Source of the DNA: Pedobacter glucosidilyticus
Lineage (GTDB): Bacteria; Bacteroidota; Bacteroidia; Sphingobacteriales; Sphingobacteriaceae
Assembly (NCBI RefSeq): GCF_002483235.1
Contig: NZ_DLHN01000021.1
Coordinates: forward strand, 186,001 to 250,000
Direction: 5' to 3'
Length of the DNA stretch: 64,000 bases
The notes under the pieces are model-generated. The model worked only from the letters and a program-made list of their open reading frames with translations, searched no databases and was not told the origin of the DNA. This document shows positions 55,192 to 63,583 of the stretch, one piece after another (positions within the stretch are counted from its first letter, which is position 1; every line of letters begins with the position of its first letter). The translations under genes were made by a program, and so were the position numbers.

Positions 55192-56216
55192 TGAAATACT
55201 TGATTTTTTTACCCATTGTAGGTGTGTTTATCTATTACTTTGGAAGGTTTGATAAACCAAACCCAGAAGTAGGTAAAGTTGTTTTTGATATACCTCTATT
55301 AATTGGCAAAAATATGGATCAAATTATGGCTACATTCCAAAAGGAATCTAAACTGTATAAAGATTCTACTGTAGTAAATAATAACGTTTTTAAAAAAGAT
55401 GAAAATTCTGAATTTATTAGATGGAATACAACAGATAAAGATGGCTCTATTACATTTTTATACCGTAAAGATGGATGGGAATTAAGTGTTTATTCTGATT
55501 TACATAAAAATATTACTGATATCATGCTATCTGTTGATAGGAAATTTAATAGAATCGGCTTCTATCAGGCAGATGACCTTTTAATCATTGGAAATTTAAG
55601 TCAATATTCAGATAATTATAGCTTAGAATTTACAGACCTCTTCAACAGGAGTTTTGATTTAAGTACTAAAAGAAAATCTCAAAATTTTTATGAATTAAGG
55701 GTCTATCATAAGTATACGATTGCAGATGATCCTATATCAGGCCAGATTGTTTTTAATGTACCTCATTTTATCAATAAAAATATTGATGAAATCATGAGCT
55801 TCTTTGGTAAATCTCCTTATGATTATACAGATTCCATATCAGATGCAAACTATATTCATAAAAAAGATATAAATTCTATTTACAATCAAAACAAGATATT
55901 TAATCAAGGAAATTTTAAGTATACAATTAACGGTTGGCAACTAGTTATTACTTTTAATGTTAAAAATCGAGAAATTAAATACTTAGAAATCAACGCTGAA
56001 AGTGAAGTTTTTAATGGTTTCTTTAACAAGGAGGAGATTTTAAAAATTGCTAATCTGGATAGTTCCTTTTCTGATTATAAAGTGATTTTTCGTGATCGCT
56101 TTCATAAAGAGACAGATTATCCTTCTAATGATTATCATAATTTTAATGGTTTAAAAATTATACCTAATAAACCTTCCAGAAAAGAAAATTTAGATATCAT
56201 TATAATTCCTGATTAA
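55188..56216 (+). CDS. Membrane-anchored protein with two similar halves
   Basis: 342 residues. One N-terminal anchor (residues 3-19), the rest outside the membrane. The first half has GKVVFDIPLLIGKNMDQIM (~29-47) and the second GQIVFNVPHFINKNIDEIM (~184-202), each followed by similar spacing, so the protein is an internal duplication. No family recognised. Overlap of 4 bases with the DUF6688 gene suggests that they work together. Confidence 0.6.
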   Translation: MMKYLIFLPIVGVFIYYFGRFDKPNPEVGKVVFDIPLLIGKNMDQIMATFQKESKLYKDSTVVNNNVFKKDENSEFIRWNTTDKDGSITFLYRKDGWELSVYSDLHKNITDIMLSVDRKFNRIGFYQADDLLIIGNLSQYSDNYSLEFTDLFNRSFDLSTKRKSQNFYELRVYHKYTIADDPISGQIVFNVPHFINKNIDEIMSFFGKSPYDYTDSISDANYIHKKDINSIYNQNKIFNQGNFKYTINGWQLVITFNVKNREIKYLEINAESEVFNGFFNKEEILKIANLDSSFSDYKVIFRDRFHKETDYPSNDYHNFNGLKIIPNKPSRKENLDIIIIPD

Positions 56217-56296
56217 AATCGCTCCTGTTATTAATTTAAAAAAAGGTAATAATGATTAGCAAGGATGATTAAGATTTAGATAGAATGCTAAATCAG

Positions 56297-56560
56297 TTAA
56301 GGGAATAATTTGTAGATTTCTTTCCTGTGAGCTATGGTAATTAAAACAATAGTGTTTTTATCTATTGCTTTACACCTATACGATAATCCCCAGATTTTAT
56401 TCGATAATAATTCTTGTAACCCTGTAATTTCTTTATTTTACTAGTGTAGTGATTTAGCATTTTCAAGTTCAGTACAGATTTTTGCTAATTTTAGTTTAAT
56501 ATCTGAAACTTTAAGCTTATCAAGACTTTTTATGAAAGATTTATCAATTTTTAAATCCAT
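56297..56560 (-). pseudogene. Dead RelE/ParE-type toxin
   Basis: Reading the - strand from ATG 56560: MDLKIDKSFIKSLDKLKVSD runs to a TAG after ~39 codons. In other frames the sequence continues as LQGYKNYYRIKSGDYRIGV and IDKNTIVLITIAHRKEIYKL, which are clear RelE-family blocks. At least one stop and two frameshifts break the gene. The Lys/Arg/Tyr-rich active-site end is still readable. Confidence 0.75.
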
Positions 56561-56760
56561 TTAATCTTCAGAAATTTTCTTAAACAAAACTTCTTTTGAA
56601 ACATATTTACCAGTTTCGGCTTTTTGCATCATTTCTCCAAATAATAAATCTTCCAAATCATCTGTAGAAATAGATTTTACATTATCTCCCAATTTTTTGC
56701 AAGAGAAGCTAATATTTTTAAATTTTAGGGTTTTTTACTTTCAATAATTAATGCAGCCAT
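56561..56760 (-). pseudogene. Dead antitoxin of the RelE-type pair
   Basis: - strand frame from ATG 56760: MAALIIESKKP is cut by TAA at codon 12, and a missing A in a run of six A shifts the frame near codon 23. The rest reads GDNVKSISTDDLEDLLFGEM and ends KKISED. Its stop adjoins the toxin ATG directly, as in intact pairs. Confidence 0.7.
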
Positions 56761-56869
56761 TTGGGTGGTTATTTACACAAAAATAGGCAATAATTTATTT
56801 ATATTTAACTAGTTTACATGAATGATAATCAATAAGTTAGTATAGGATTTCGATAATAATCTATTTAGC

Positions 56870-56900
56870 TTTGAGCTATAATTAATTCTATATATTTTTG
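56870..56900 (+). promoter_or_regulatory. Promoter of the DUF1801 gene
   Basis: TTTG (56870-56873), 19 bases, then TATTTTTG (56893-56900): a full match to the Bacteroidota -33/-7 pattern. The transcript would start about 15 bases before ATG 56922, which supports that start over TTG 56898. Confidence 0.65.
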
Positions 56901-56921
56901 ATTAAGACCTATATAAGTTTT

Positions 56922-57383
56922 ATGACCCAAACAAGCCCACATCACCCAGATGAATACATTGCTCAATTACCTTTAGAAAGACAGGAGGTGATGCAGAAAT
57001 TAAGAACAACTATTCTTGATAATCTACCAGAAGGTTTTACCGAGGAAATGAGCTATGGGATGATAGGTTTTGTTGTGCCACATTCTTTATATCCAAATGG
57101 CTACCATTGCGACCCTAAATTACCTTTGCCTTTTATCAGTTTGGCATCTCAAAAGAATTTTATAGCGCTTTATCACATGGGTTTATATGTGGATGAAAAT
57201 CTGTTAAAATGGTTTCAAGAAACCTATCCTCAACATAGTAAAGCTAAATTGGATATGGGGAAAAGTTGCATCAGATTTAAGAAAATAAATGACATTCCTT
57301 TTGCATTAATAGCTGAGCTTGTACAGAAAATGAGTGTGCAGGACTGGGTTAAGATTTATGAAAGCAACTATCTGAAAAAGTAA
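56922..57383 (+). CDS. DUF1801 (YdhG-like) protein
   Basis: 153 residues from ATG 56922. Blocks EEMSYGMIGFVVP, ISLASQKNFIALYHMGLY and GKSCIRFKKINDIP are those of the DUF1801 family, which shares a fold with frataxin-like proteins. Function unknown. The TTG-initiated longer form would begin inside the -7 box and is rejected. Confidence 0.85.
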   Translation: MTQTSPHHPDEYIAQLPLERQEVMQKLRTTILDNLPEGFTEEMSYGMIGFVVPHSLYPNGYHCDPKLPLPFISLASQKNFIALYHMGLYVDENLLKWFQETYPQHSKAKLDMGKSCIRFKKINDIPFALIAELVQKMSVQDWVKIYESNYLKK

Positions 57384-57385
57384 AT

Positions 57386-58375
57386 TTAGTTTACAGCGTC
57401 CAGACTAGCCATCTTATTATATTTATTCCTATAAGCAATAGGTGTTAATCCGGTTATTTTTTTAAATAGGCTTCTAAAAGCTTTAGTATCGGTATATCCA
57501 ACAGCATACATCACTTCATGAATATTCTTACGGCTCGATTCAAAATTTCTTTTGGCATATTCCATTTTCACCCGGTTGATATAAGCTAATACCGAGTTAT
57601 TGGTAGCCAGTTTAAAACGTCTTTCAAAACTCCTTCTGCCTAGTTTTACCAAATCTGCCAACTCATCAATGGTTATTTTTTCTTGGATATGGAGGTCTAT
57701 ATAATCTTGTGCCTGTTTAATAGCGTCATCTTGATGGTTTTTCTGCCCTTGAAACATAGCAAAAGCAGCCTGACTTTCTCTATCAATATCAACAGCAAAA
57801 TATTTAGATGCTAAAATAGCGGTTGGTCTATCGGTATATTTCTCTACTAAGTGTAACAGTAAATTCCAATAAGAATTAGCCCCTCCGCTAGAATATATGC
57901 CATTTTCTTCGGTAATGATACTGCCGTCAACAACTTCTATATTAGGAAACATAGCCCTAAACTCGTTTTGAAAACCCCAATGCGTAGAACATTTTTTTCC
58001 TTCCAATAAGCCTGTAGCAGCCAATAAAAAAGCACCTACACAAAGTGAGGCTAACTCTGCACCTTCCTCATATTGTTGTTTTATCCAAGGTAAAAACGCC
58101 TTGTTTTTAGCAATAGCACTTTGCATATCTCCAAACAAAGCAGGAATCACTACTAAATCTGTTTGTTTGATGTCTTCTACTAATTTAGAAGTATTTACAG
58201 AGAATAAGCCATCATTAAGTTTAACTTCCTTTTTTAAGCCAACCAGTTGAACTTCAAATAAAGGATTTTTACCCGCAGCCATCATGAACTGGTTTACAGC
58301 CGAAAAAAGATATTGAGGGTCTGCAATGGCTTGCATAACCGAACTTTCTGGTACTAAAATACTTACGCGTTTCAT
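57386..58375 (-). CDS. GlxA-type AraC family regulator with DJ-1/PfpI domain
   Basis: 329 residues. N-terminal DJ-1/PfpI-like domain (~1-190) with the elbow SLCVGAFLLAATGLLEGK around the Cys site. C-terminal AraC helix-turn-helix pair (~215-320: IDELADLVKLGRRSFERRF, then VGYTDTKAFRSLFKKITG). Usually senses a small molecule. It diverges from the SRPBCC/VOC operon, 146 bases apart, and may control it. Confidence 0.9.
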   Translation of the reverse strand: MKRVSILVPESSVMQAIADPQYLFSAVNQFMMAAGKNPLFEVQLVGLKKEVKLNDGLFSVNTSKLVEDIKQTDLVVIPALFGDMQSAIAKNKAFLPWIKQQYEEGAELASLCVGAFLLAATGLLEGKKCSTHWGFQNEFRAMFPNIEVVDGSIITEENGIYSSGGANSYWNLLLHLVEKYTDRPTAILASKYFAVDIDRESQAAFAMFQGQKNHQDDAIKQAQDYIDLHIQEKITIDELADLVKLGRRSFERRFKLATNNSVLAYINRVKMEYAKRNFESSRKNIHEVMYAVGYTDTKAFRSLFKKITGLTPIAYRNKYNKMASLDAVN

Positions 58376-58521
58376 ATAAGACGTTTAAATGGTTTTTCTA
58401 AGATAAAATTAATTGTCGTAAATCACCCCTTTATTGACATTTATACAGGTTTCCTTTTTTAAAAGAAGTATCCATATTTGTATAGTAACAACATCAAAAT
58501 ATAACCTATTAAACTCAAGAC

Positions 58522-58935
58522 ATGGAAAAATCAAAAATCACAGTTCAGGCTAATATAAGTGCTCCACTAGAAAAAGTATGGCAATATTATACGCAGCCAG
58601 AACATATTGTTCAGTGGAATTTTGCAGATCCTAGCTGGTATTGCCCATCTGCCGAGAATGATATGCAAATTGGCGGTATTTATAAAGCCCGTATGGAAGC
58701 TAAAGATGGCAGCTTCGGTTTTGATTTTGAGGCGGTTTATACCAAAATTAAAGAGTTTGAAAATTTCAGTTATGAATTTGGTGGTAGAACAGCCACTGTT
58801 ACTTTTCAAAATCTAAATCAGCAAACGCTTGTAACAGTAACTTTTGACCCTGAAGATGAAAATCCTATCGATATGCAGCAAGCGGGTTGGCAAATGATTT
58901 TAAATAATTTTAAATCCTATACAGAAGCATCTTAA
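58522..58935 (+). CDS. SRPBCC family protein (AHSA1-like)
   Basis: 137 residues. KITVQANISAPLEKVWQYYT at the start, WNFADPSWYCPSAEN near residue 32 and the closing GWQMILNNFKSY block are those of START-like AHSA1/YndB proteins, small ligand-binding cups. First gene of a five-gene operon; the VOC gene follows by 10 bases. Confidence 0.85.
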   Translation: MEKSKITVQANISAPLEKVWQYYTQPEHIVQWNFADPSWYCPSAENDMQIGGIYKARMEAKDGSFGFDFEAVYTKIKEFENFSYEFGGRTATVTFQNLNQQTLVTVTFDPEDENPIDMQQAGWQMILNNFKSYTEAS

Positions 58936-58945
58936 ATCTGAAAAC

Positions 58946-59380
58946 ATGAATAACCTAATTTACCCTTGCTTATGGTTTAACCACGAGGCTAAAGCCGCAG
59001 CAACGTATTACAGCACCATATTTCCAAACTTTAAAATTTTAGATGAAAATGAATTAGTAGTAGTTTGGGAGCTTAATGGTACAAGATTTATGGGCTTAAA
59101 TGGTGGTCCACAATTTAAGTTTAACGAAGCAGTTTCCTTTATTATAGAGTGTGCTAACCAAGAAGAAATAGACCATTACTGGGATAAGCTTACTGCCAAT
59201 GGTGGCTCAGAAAGTATGTGCGGATGGTGTAAAGATAAATATGGTGTTTCTTGGCAGGTAGTTCCACAAATATTAGGGACATTAATGTCTGATCCTAATC
59301 AAAGAGATAGAGTTGTAGCTGCATTTATGCAAATGAAAAAATTCGATATACAAACCTTAATTCAGTCAGCAAATGGTTAA
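58946..59380 (+). CDS. VOC family protein (PhnB-like)
   Basis: 144 residues. YPCLWFNHEAKAAATYYSTI at the start, GTRFMGLNGGPQFKFNEAVS in the middle and GWCKDKYGVSWQVVP near the end are the signature of the PhnB/3-demethylubiquinone-like VOC group. Metal-dependent or binding function unknown. Overlaps the next gene by 8 bases. Confidence 0.85.
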   Translation: MNNLIYPCLWFNHEAKAAATYYSTIFPNFKILDENELVVVWELNGTRFMGLNGGPQFKFNEAVSFIIECANQEEIDHYWDKLTANGGSESMCGWCKDKYGVSWQVVPQILGTLMSDPNQRDRVVAAFMQMKKFDIQTLIQSANG

Positions 59381-59810
59381 CAATAAGTTTGAAATAGAAA
59401 TCAATGCCTCAGCAGCAAGAGTTTGGCAGGCATTAACTCATACCACTATGTTAGAAAAGTGGATGAAAAATGTAAAAGTAGAAACAGATTGGAAACAAGG
59501 TAGCACCATCATCTATACCTGTTATGACGAAAAGGGCGATATATTTGTCTGGAACGGGCAAAAAATGGTTTGGGAAGGCATTATCAGGATCTTTGAAGAA
59601 AATAAAGAATTTACCTGTTCTTATCCAGATAAAAGTACTGGACTGGTAGAGGAAAGCTATATCTTAGAAACCTTATCAGCTAACAAAACTAAATTGTTTC
59701 AAACACAAGTTTTTGAGCAGCAAGAAGTAGCTGATGCTTACCAAGAGGGCACTTTAGAAATGCTTAACTTATTAAAAGCTTATGTAGAAGCTCATCATAG
59801 CCATGTTTAA
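59373..59810 (+). CDS. SRPBCC family protein, second copy in operon
   Basis: 145 residues. NKFEIEINASAARVWQALTH and TMLEKWMKNV at the start, then WEGIIRIFEENKEFTCSYPD. Same fold as the first gene of the operon but diverged. Overlaps both neighbours by 8 bases, so co-translation is likely. Confidence 0.82.
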   Translation: MVNNKFEIEINASAARVWQALTHTTMLEKWMKNVKVETDWKQGSTIIYTCYDEKGDIFVWNGQKMVWEGIIRIFEENKEFTCSYPDKSTGLVEESYILETLSANKTKLFQTQVFEQQEVADAYQEGTLEMLNLLKAYVEAHHSHV

Positions 59811-60231
59811 AATTTGCGCTTACTTAAGCTTTAGAGGTAATTGTAGGGAAGCGATGATGTTTTATCAGCATTGTTTGGGTGGTCAACTCAGTTTTCAAAC
59901 GGTAGGAGAATCACCTATGGCTACGCAATTACCCTATATCATTCAAGATTTTATATTACATGCCATGCTCATTACCGATGATTTTGCGCTTATGGCAAGT
60001 GATATCACACCAGAAAGCGGACTTTTAAACGGGAATGCGCTTTCGCTGATGCTACATTGTCATGAGGAAGAAGCCTTATATGGCGCTTTTTATCAATTAT
60101 CAAAAGGTGGTATCGTTAAACAAGCTCTTGAAGAAACTCATTGGGGAGCTTTATTGGGCGAGATTATAGATAAATACGGTCATCATTGGATTTTAAATTT
60201 TAATGGAAATAAACTATTACAAACAACATGA
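59803..60231 (+). CDS. VOC family protein, second copy in operon
   Basis: 142 residues. YLSFRGNCREAMMFYQHCLG and ITPESGLLNGNALSLMLHC with WGALLGEIIDKYGHHWILNF at the end match PhnB-type VOC proteins. It overlaps the SRPBCC gene by 8 bases and the DoxX gene by 4. Confidence 0.85.
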   Translation: MFKICAYLSFRGNCREAMMFYQHCLGGQLSFQTVGESPMATQLPYIIQDFILHAMLITDDFALMASDITPESGLLNGNALSLMLHCHEEEALYGAFYQLSKGGIVKQALEETHWGALLGEIIDKYGHHWILNFNGNKLLQTT

Positions 60232-60602
60232 AAAAAGAAAAAATTATTTTTTGGGTTTCTACTAGCATTATAGCCTTATTTGAAGGTGTTATGCCTGCAC
60301 TAACATCGCAAACAGAATTGGCTAAAGAAGGTATCAGACATTTGGGTTATCCCGAGTATTTCGGAAATGCTTTGGTAGTTTTTAAAATAATAGGCGTTTT
60401 AATCCTCATTATCCCACAAATTCCTAAAAGAATAAAAGAATGGGCTTATACCGGTTTTACTTTCAATTTTATTTTTGCAGCTATTAGTCATAGTTTTGTT
60501 GATGGTATCAACTTTCAAACCTTTTTCCCATTTATTATTCTGGTTATATTAATGCTTTCTTACGTGTATTATCATAAGCTGCAACAAAGGCAAGAAGTTT
60601 AG
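60228..60602 (+). CDS. DoxX family membrane protein
   Basis: 124 residues, four helices. LGYPEYFGNALVVFKIIGVL and WAYTGFTFNFIFAAISH are characteristic of DoxX-like proteins. Function in this setting unknown; it ends the operon. Confidence 0.83.
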   Translation: MKKEKIIFWVSTSIIALFEGVMPALTSQTELAKEGIRHLGYPEYFGNALVVFKIIGVLILIIPQIPKRIKEWAYTGFTFNFIFAAISHSFVDGINFQTFFPFIILVILMLSYVYYHKLQQRQEV

Positions 60603-60622
60603 GAGGATTTAGTTTTTAGCTT

Positions 60623-60630
60623 TACCTTTG
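60623..60630 (+). promoter_or_regulatory. -7 element before the arr gene
   Basis: TACCTTTG, 31 bases before ATG 60662, fitting TAnnTTTG. The -33 region reads TTTA at 21 bases, a weak match. Confidence 0.4.
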
Positions 60631-60661
60631 AAATGAAGACACTTAAAAACATCAACCCAAA

Positions 60662-61114
60662 ATGGAACAAACACCTCCGCAATCCTTATTAAATGGTGCA
60701 GCAAGACCTTTTGTACAAACTTATTTTCACGGTACCAAGGCAAATCTTCAACTTGGAGAACATATAGCCGTTGGCTTTAACTCTAATTACGGTCAGCAAA
60801 AAAATGCTCAGTATATATTTCTATCGGCAACTTTAGATGCTGCAATTTGGGGTGCAGAATTAGCTTTGGGCGAAGGTAGAGAAAGAATCTATTTGGTAGA
60901 ACCTACTGGCGAGTTAGAAAATGATCCAGATTTAACAGATAAAAAGTTTCCCGGAAATCCTACGAAGTCTTATCGCTCTAAACAACCCTTTAGAGTGGTA
61001 GGAGAGGTAGCACTATGGCAAAGGCATCCAAAAGAACAAATTGAAACTATGAAAGCGGCTTTAGCCAAACTTAAAGCCGAGGGAGTTAATTCTTTAAATG
61101 ATGGAACAGTGTAA
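60662..61114 (+). CDS. arr: NAD(+)-rifampin ADP-ribosyltransferase (Arr family)
   Basis: 150 residues. FVQTYFHGTKANLQLGEHI (residues ~18-36) with YFHGTKA, YIFLSATLDAAIWGAELA in the middle, and NPTKSYRSKQPFRVVGEV near the end carry the conserved His, Tyr and Asp of Arr enzymes, which ADP-ribosylate rifampin at its C23 hydroxyl. Chromosomal Arr genes are common in environmental bacteria; resistance in this strain is inferred, not shown. Confidence 0.88.
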   Translation: MEQTPPQSLLNGAARPFVQTYFHGTKANLQLGEHIAVGFNSNYGQQKNAQYIFLSATLDAAIWGAELALGEGRERIYLVEPTGELENDPDLTDKKFPGNPTKSYRSKQPFRVVGEVALWQRHPKEQIETMKAALAKLKAEGVNSLNDGTV

Positions 61115-61243
61115 ACAATGTTTGGATAACTTATTTATGCTGAGTAAGTATATTAGCTCTAAACCATCAAGTGGGGTTTACAATAAATGAATGTGAGAAT
61201 TTAGTACTCTCATTTAATAATTTATTATAAAACAGATATTAAA

Positions 61244-61273
61244 AAAGCCTATAGAAATAATCCTATAGGCTTT
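61244..61273 (-). terminator. Terminator of tmRNA
   Basis: 11-bp perfect stem AAAGCCTATAG/CTATAGGCTTT around an 8-base loop. On the - strand it is followed by a T-run and lies 4 bases past the tmRNA 3' end. Confidence 0.88.
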
Positions 61274-61277
61274 AGTG

Positions 61278-61672
61278 TGGAGTCGGAGGGATTCGAACCC
61301 TCGTCCAAACATGGGATGAGTTGCGCTTTCTACATGCTTATTTTGTAATTGATTTTCGAGCTAAAGTTGGCCACAAACAGCCTGCTTTAACCTTAGTTTC
61401 TTTGGTTGTCGGGATGAGCTCGAAACTAACTTATCCTTATTCCGGCTTTTCGGTGCTTCCATATCGGGTGTCGCCAGACATAACTCCCGGGAAACATCCT
61501 GCTTCCGCTACTTTAGCGAGACGAGGCTAATTTTAACTCGGTTAAAATTAAGCAGCAAGAGCGTAATTATTTTCGCCTTTTATAGTTTGAGAATCCTGAT
61601 TATAGCGATGTTTTCTCAATTCGCTGCATGCTTACACACTGATCTTCCATCCTGTCAATTCCGGTCGACCCC
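61278..61672 (-). ncRNA. ssrA: Transfer-messenger RNA (tmRNA)
   Basis: The 5' end GGGGTCGACCGGAATTGACA and the 3' end with GGTTCGAATCCCTCCGACTCC form the tRNA-like part (acceptor GGGGTCG with CGACTCC, one G-T pair). The tag frame (61577-61548) encodes GENNYALAA then TAA, the usual Bacteroidota ending. It rescues stalled ribosomes with SmpB. CCA is not encoded. Confidence 0.95.
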
Positions 61673-61691
61673 ATTTGTTTCTAATAAAATG

Positions 61692-61699
61692 CAAAACTA
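61692..61699 (-). promoter_or_regulatory. -7 element of tmRNA
   Basis: TAGTTTTG on the - strand, 20 bases before the mature tmRNA 5' end, matching TAnnTTTG. Confidence 0.45.
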
Positions 61700-61718
61700 A
61701 ACAATAGTTTTAGCAAAC

Positions 61719-62948
61719 TTAACTATAAACAATTTCTTTTTCTTTATCAAACACCCTGCCAGGGTAAACTTTTAAAGCTTCTTCTAAACATCTCATAGCC
61801 TTTATCAAGTCAGGCTTATTTAAAACATAAGCTAGTCTAAGCTCATTCTCACCAACACCTGGTGTAGCATAAAATCCTGAAGCAGGAGCCAACATTACGG
61901 TCTGATTTTCATAAGCAAATTCCTCTAACATCCATTGGCAAAACTTATCAGCATTATCAATAGGAAAACGGGCAACTACATAAAAAGCTCCTCCTGGGTT
62001 AGGGCAAAATACACCCTCCATTTTATTCAAAGCCTGAACCAAAATATCTCTACGCTCAGCATACTCATGGTTTACTTCTGTAAAATAACTATCTGGTGTA
62101 AAAGTAGTAGCAGCGGTACCGGCGATTTGTTCTACCATACCGGGGCTTAACCTTGCTTGTGCAAATTTAAGCGCTGTTGCTATAACTTCTTTATTCTTGG
62201 TGATCATGCAGCCTAATCTTGCCCCACAAGCGCTATAACGTTTAGATACCGTATCTATAATGATGACATTATTTTCAATCCCCTTAAAGTGCATAGGAGA
62301 GAAAAACTGTTTATCATCATAACAAAACTCGCGATAAGCTTCGTCTGCTATAATAAATAAATCATGCTTTAAAGCTAAAGTCTTTAAATCTTCAAATTCT
62401 TGCTTGGAGTATAAATAACCAGTAGGATTGTTAGGATTACAAATCATAATCGCCCTGGTTTTAGAAGTAATTGCTTTTTCAAACTCAGCAATAGGAGGCA
62501 AAGCAAAACTATTATCGATAACAGACAAAATAGGCTTTATAACACTGTCACTCTGGCAGGCATAAGCGTTATAATTTGCATAAAAAGGTTCTGGAATAAT
62601 AACTTCTTCTCCTTGGTTTAGGCAAGTCATTAAACTTATAATAATAGCTTCGGAACCTCCAGTAGTTACCAAAATATCTTCAGGCGTAATGTTATAACCT
62701 AATTTATTATAATAATCAGTTAAAGCATCTCTGTAAGAAACAGTTCCTTCAGAGGCTGTATAAGCCCAAACTTTAAAGTCTATGTTTTTAATCGCATCCA
62801 ACATTACAGCTGGAGTCTCAATATCGGGTTGACCAATATTGAGATGATATACTTTTTTACCATCAGATTTTGCTCTCTCAGCAAAAGGGGTTAGCTTCCT
62901 GATAGGCGAAGCTGGCATTTGTTGTCCTTTATTGGAAATTTTAGGCAT
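61719..62948 (-). CDS. PLP-dependent aminotransferase, class I
   Basis: 409 residues from ATG 62948; an ATG at 62957 is also in frame but lies under a possible -7 box (TAATTTTG, 62962-62955). Fold-type I aspartate-aminotransferase family: HLNIGQPDIETP near the start, CNPNNPTGYLYS, ADEAYREFCYDD, the PLP-binding Lys in DTVSKRYSACGARLG, and RLAYVL near the end. Amino-acid specificity cannot be fixed from sequence alone. Confidence 0.9.
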   Translation of the reverse strand: MPKISNKGQQMPASPIRKLTPFAERAKSDGKKVYHLNIGQPDIETPAVMLDAIKNIDFKVWAYTASEGTVSYRDALTDYYNKLGYNITPEDILVTTGGSEAIIISLMTCLNQGEEVIIPEPFYANYNAYACQSDSVIKPILSVIDNSFALPPIAEFEKAITSKTRAIMICNPNNPTGYLYSKQEFEDLKTLALKHDLFIIADEAYREFCYDDKQFFSPMHFKGIENNVIIIDTVSKRYSACGARLGCMITKNKEVIATALKFAQARLSPGMVEQIAGTAATTFTPDSYFTEVNHEYAERRDILVQALNKMEGVFCPNPGGAFYVVARFPIDNADKFCQWMLEEFAYENQTVMLAPASGFYATPGVGENELRLAYVLNKPDLIKAMRCLEEALKVYPGRVFDKEKEIVYS

Positions 62949-63006
62949 AATCCACAAAATTAGTGGTTGTTTGTTTAGGGTTTATGGTTTAATCTTTTTT
63001 AACAAA

Positions 63007-63042
63007 GAAAAGCCTTTCCTGAAATTACAGAGAAGGCTTTTC
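63007..63042 (-). terminator. Terminator of the DUF1573 gene
   Basis: GAAAAGCCTT pairs with AAGGCTTTTC around a 16-base loop, T-rich after it on the - strand (TTTTCTTTG), about 20 bases past the DUF1573 stop. Confidence 0.7.
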
Positions 63043-63064
63043 CTGAATTTAATATGTTTAAAAA

Positions 63065-63457
63065 TTACTTGGCGGCAATAACTTCACCTTTTACATATAA
63101 CATCTTTTTAGGTGTTTTTGAGTTAGAGCTGATGGTTACCGATTTATTAAACGGTGCAACAGCTGCTGCATTATAAGTAATGGTAATAGAACCAGATTCT
63201 CCTTTTTTAATAGGTGTACCTGCTTTAGGTGAAACTTCCGGTACGGTACAACCGCAAGGAGAGGAAATATCAGAAATAATTAAAGGCTCATTACCAGTAT
63301 TGGTGTATTTAAAAGTAAATGAAACTGGTTTGCCTTGAGGGATTTTGCCAAAATCATGTGTCTCTTCTAGAAATTTAAATTCAGCTTTATTGTCTTGCAT
63401 GGCAGTGAAACCTATGAAGCCCACAAGTACTGCCATAATGATTAAAATTTTTTTCAT
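63065..63457 (-). CDS. DUF1573 secreted protein
   Basis: 130 residues with a signal peptide (residues 3-19). DUF1573 immunoglobulin-like domain: THDFGKIPQGKPVSFTFKYT, EPLIISDISSPCGCTVPE (the conserved CGCT) and SITITYNAAA. Periplasmic or surface; function unknown. Very common in Bacteroidota. Confidence 0.88.
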   Translation of the reverse strand: MKKILIIMAVLVGFIGFTAMQDNKAEFKFLEETHDFGKIPQGKPVSFTFKYTNTGNEPLIISDISSPCGCTVPEVSPKAGTPIKKGESGSITITYNAAAVAPFNKSVTISSNSKTPKKMLYVKGEVIAAK

Positions 63458-63474
63458 TTTTTCTAAAATTTATT

Positions 63475-63505
63475 CAAATGTACTAAACTCAAAATTTGTT
63501 CCAAA
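63475..63505 (-). promoter_or_regulatory. Promoter of the DUF1573 gene
   Basis: On the - strand TTTG (63505-63502), 19 bases, then TACATTTG (63482-63475): full -33/-7 match, placing the transcript start about 12 bases before the ATG at 63457. Confidence 0.65.
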
Positions 63506-63554
63506 CAATTTACTGAAATAAGCTTTAAAATTCGTCATCCAATTGATATTTTCA

Positions 63555-63562
63555 TATTTTTG
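63555..63562 (+). promoter_or_regulatory. -7 element before the E1 gene
   Basis: TATTTTTG, 21 bases before ATG 63584; matches TAnnTTTG, but no TTTG lies at the right distance upstream. Confidence 0.35.
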
Positions 63563-63583
63563 AAATCTTACAAACCGGCTGAT

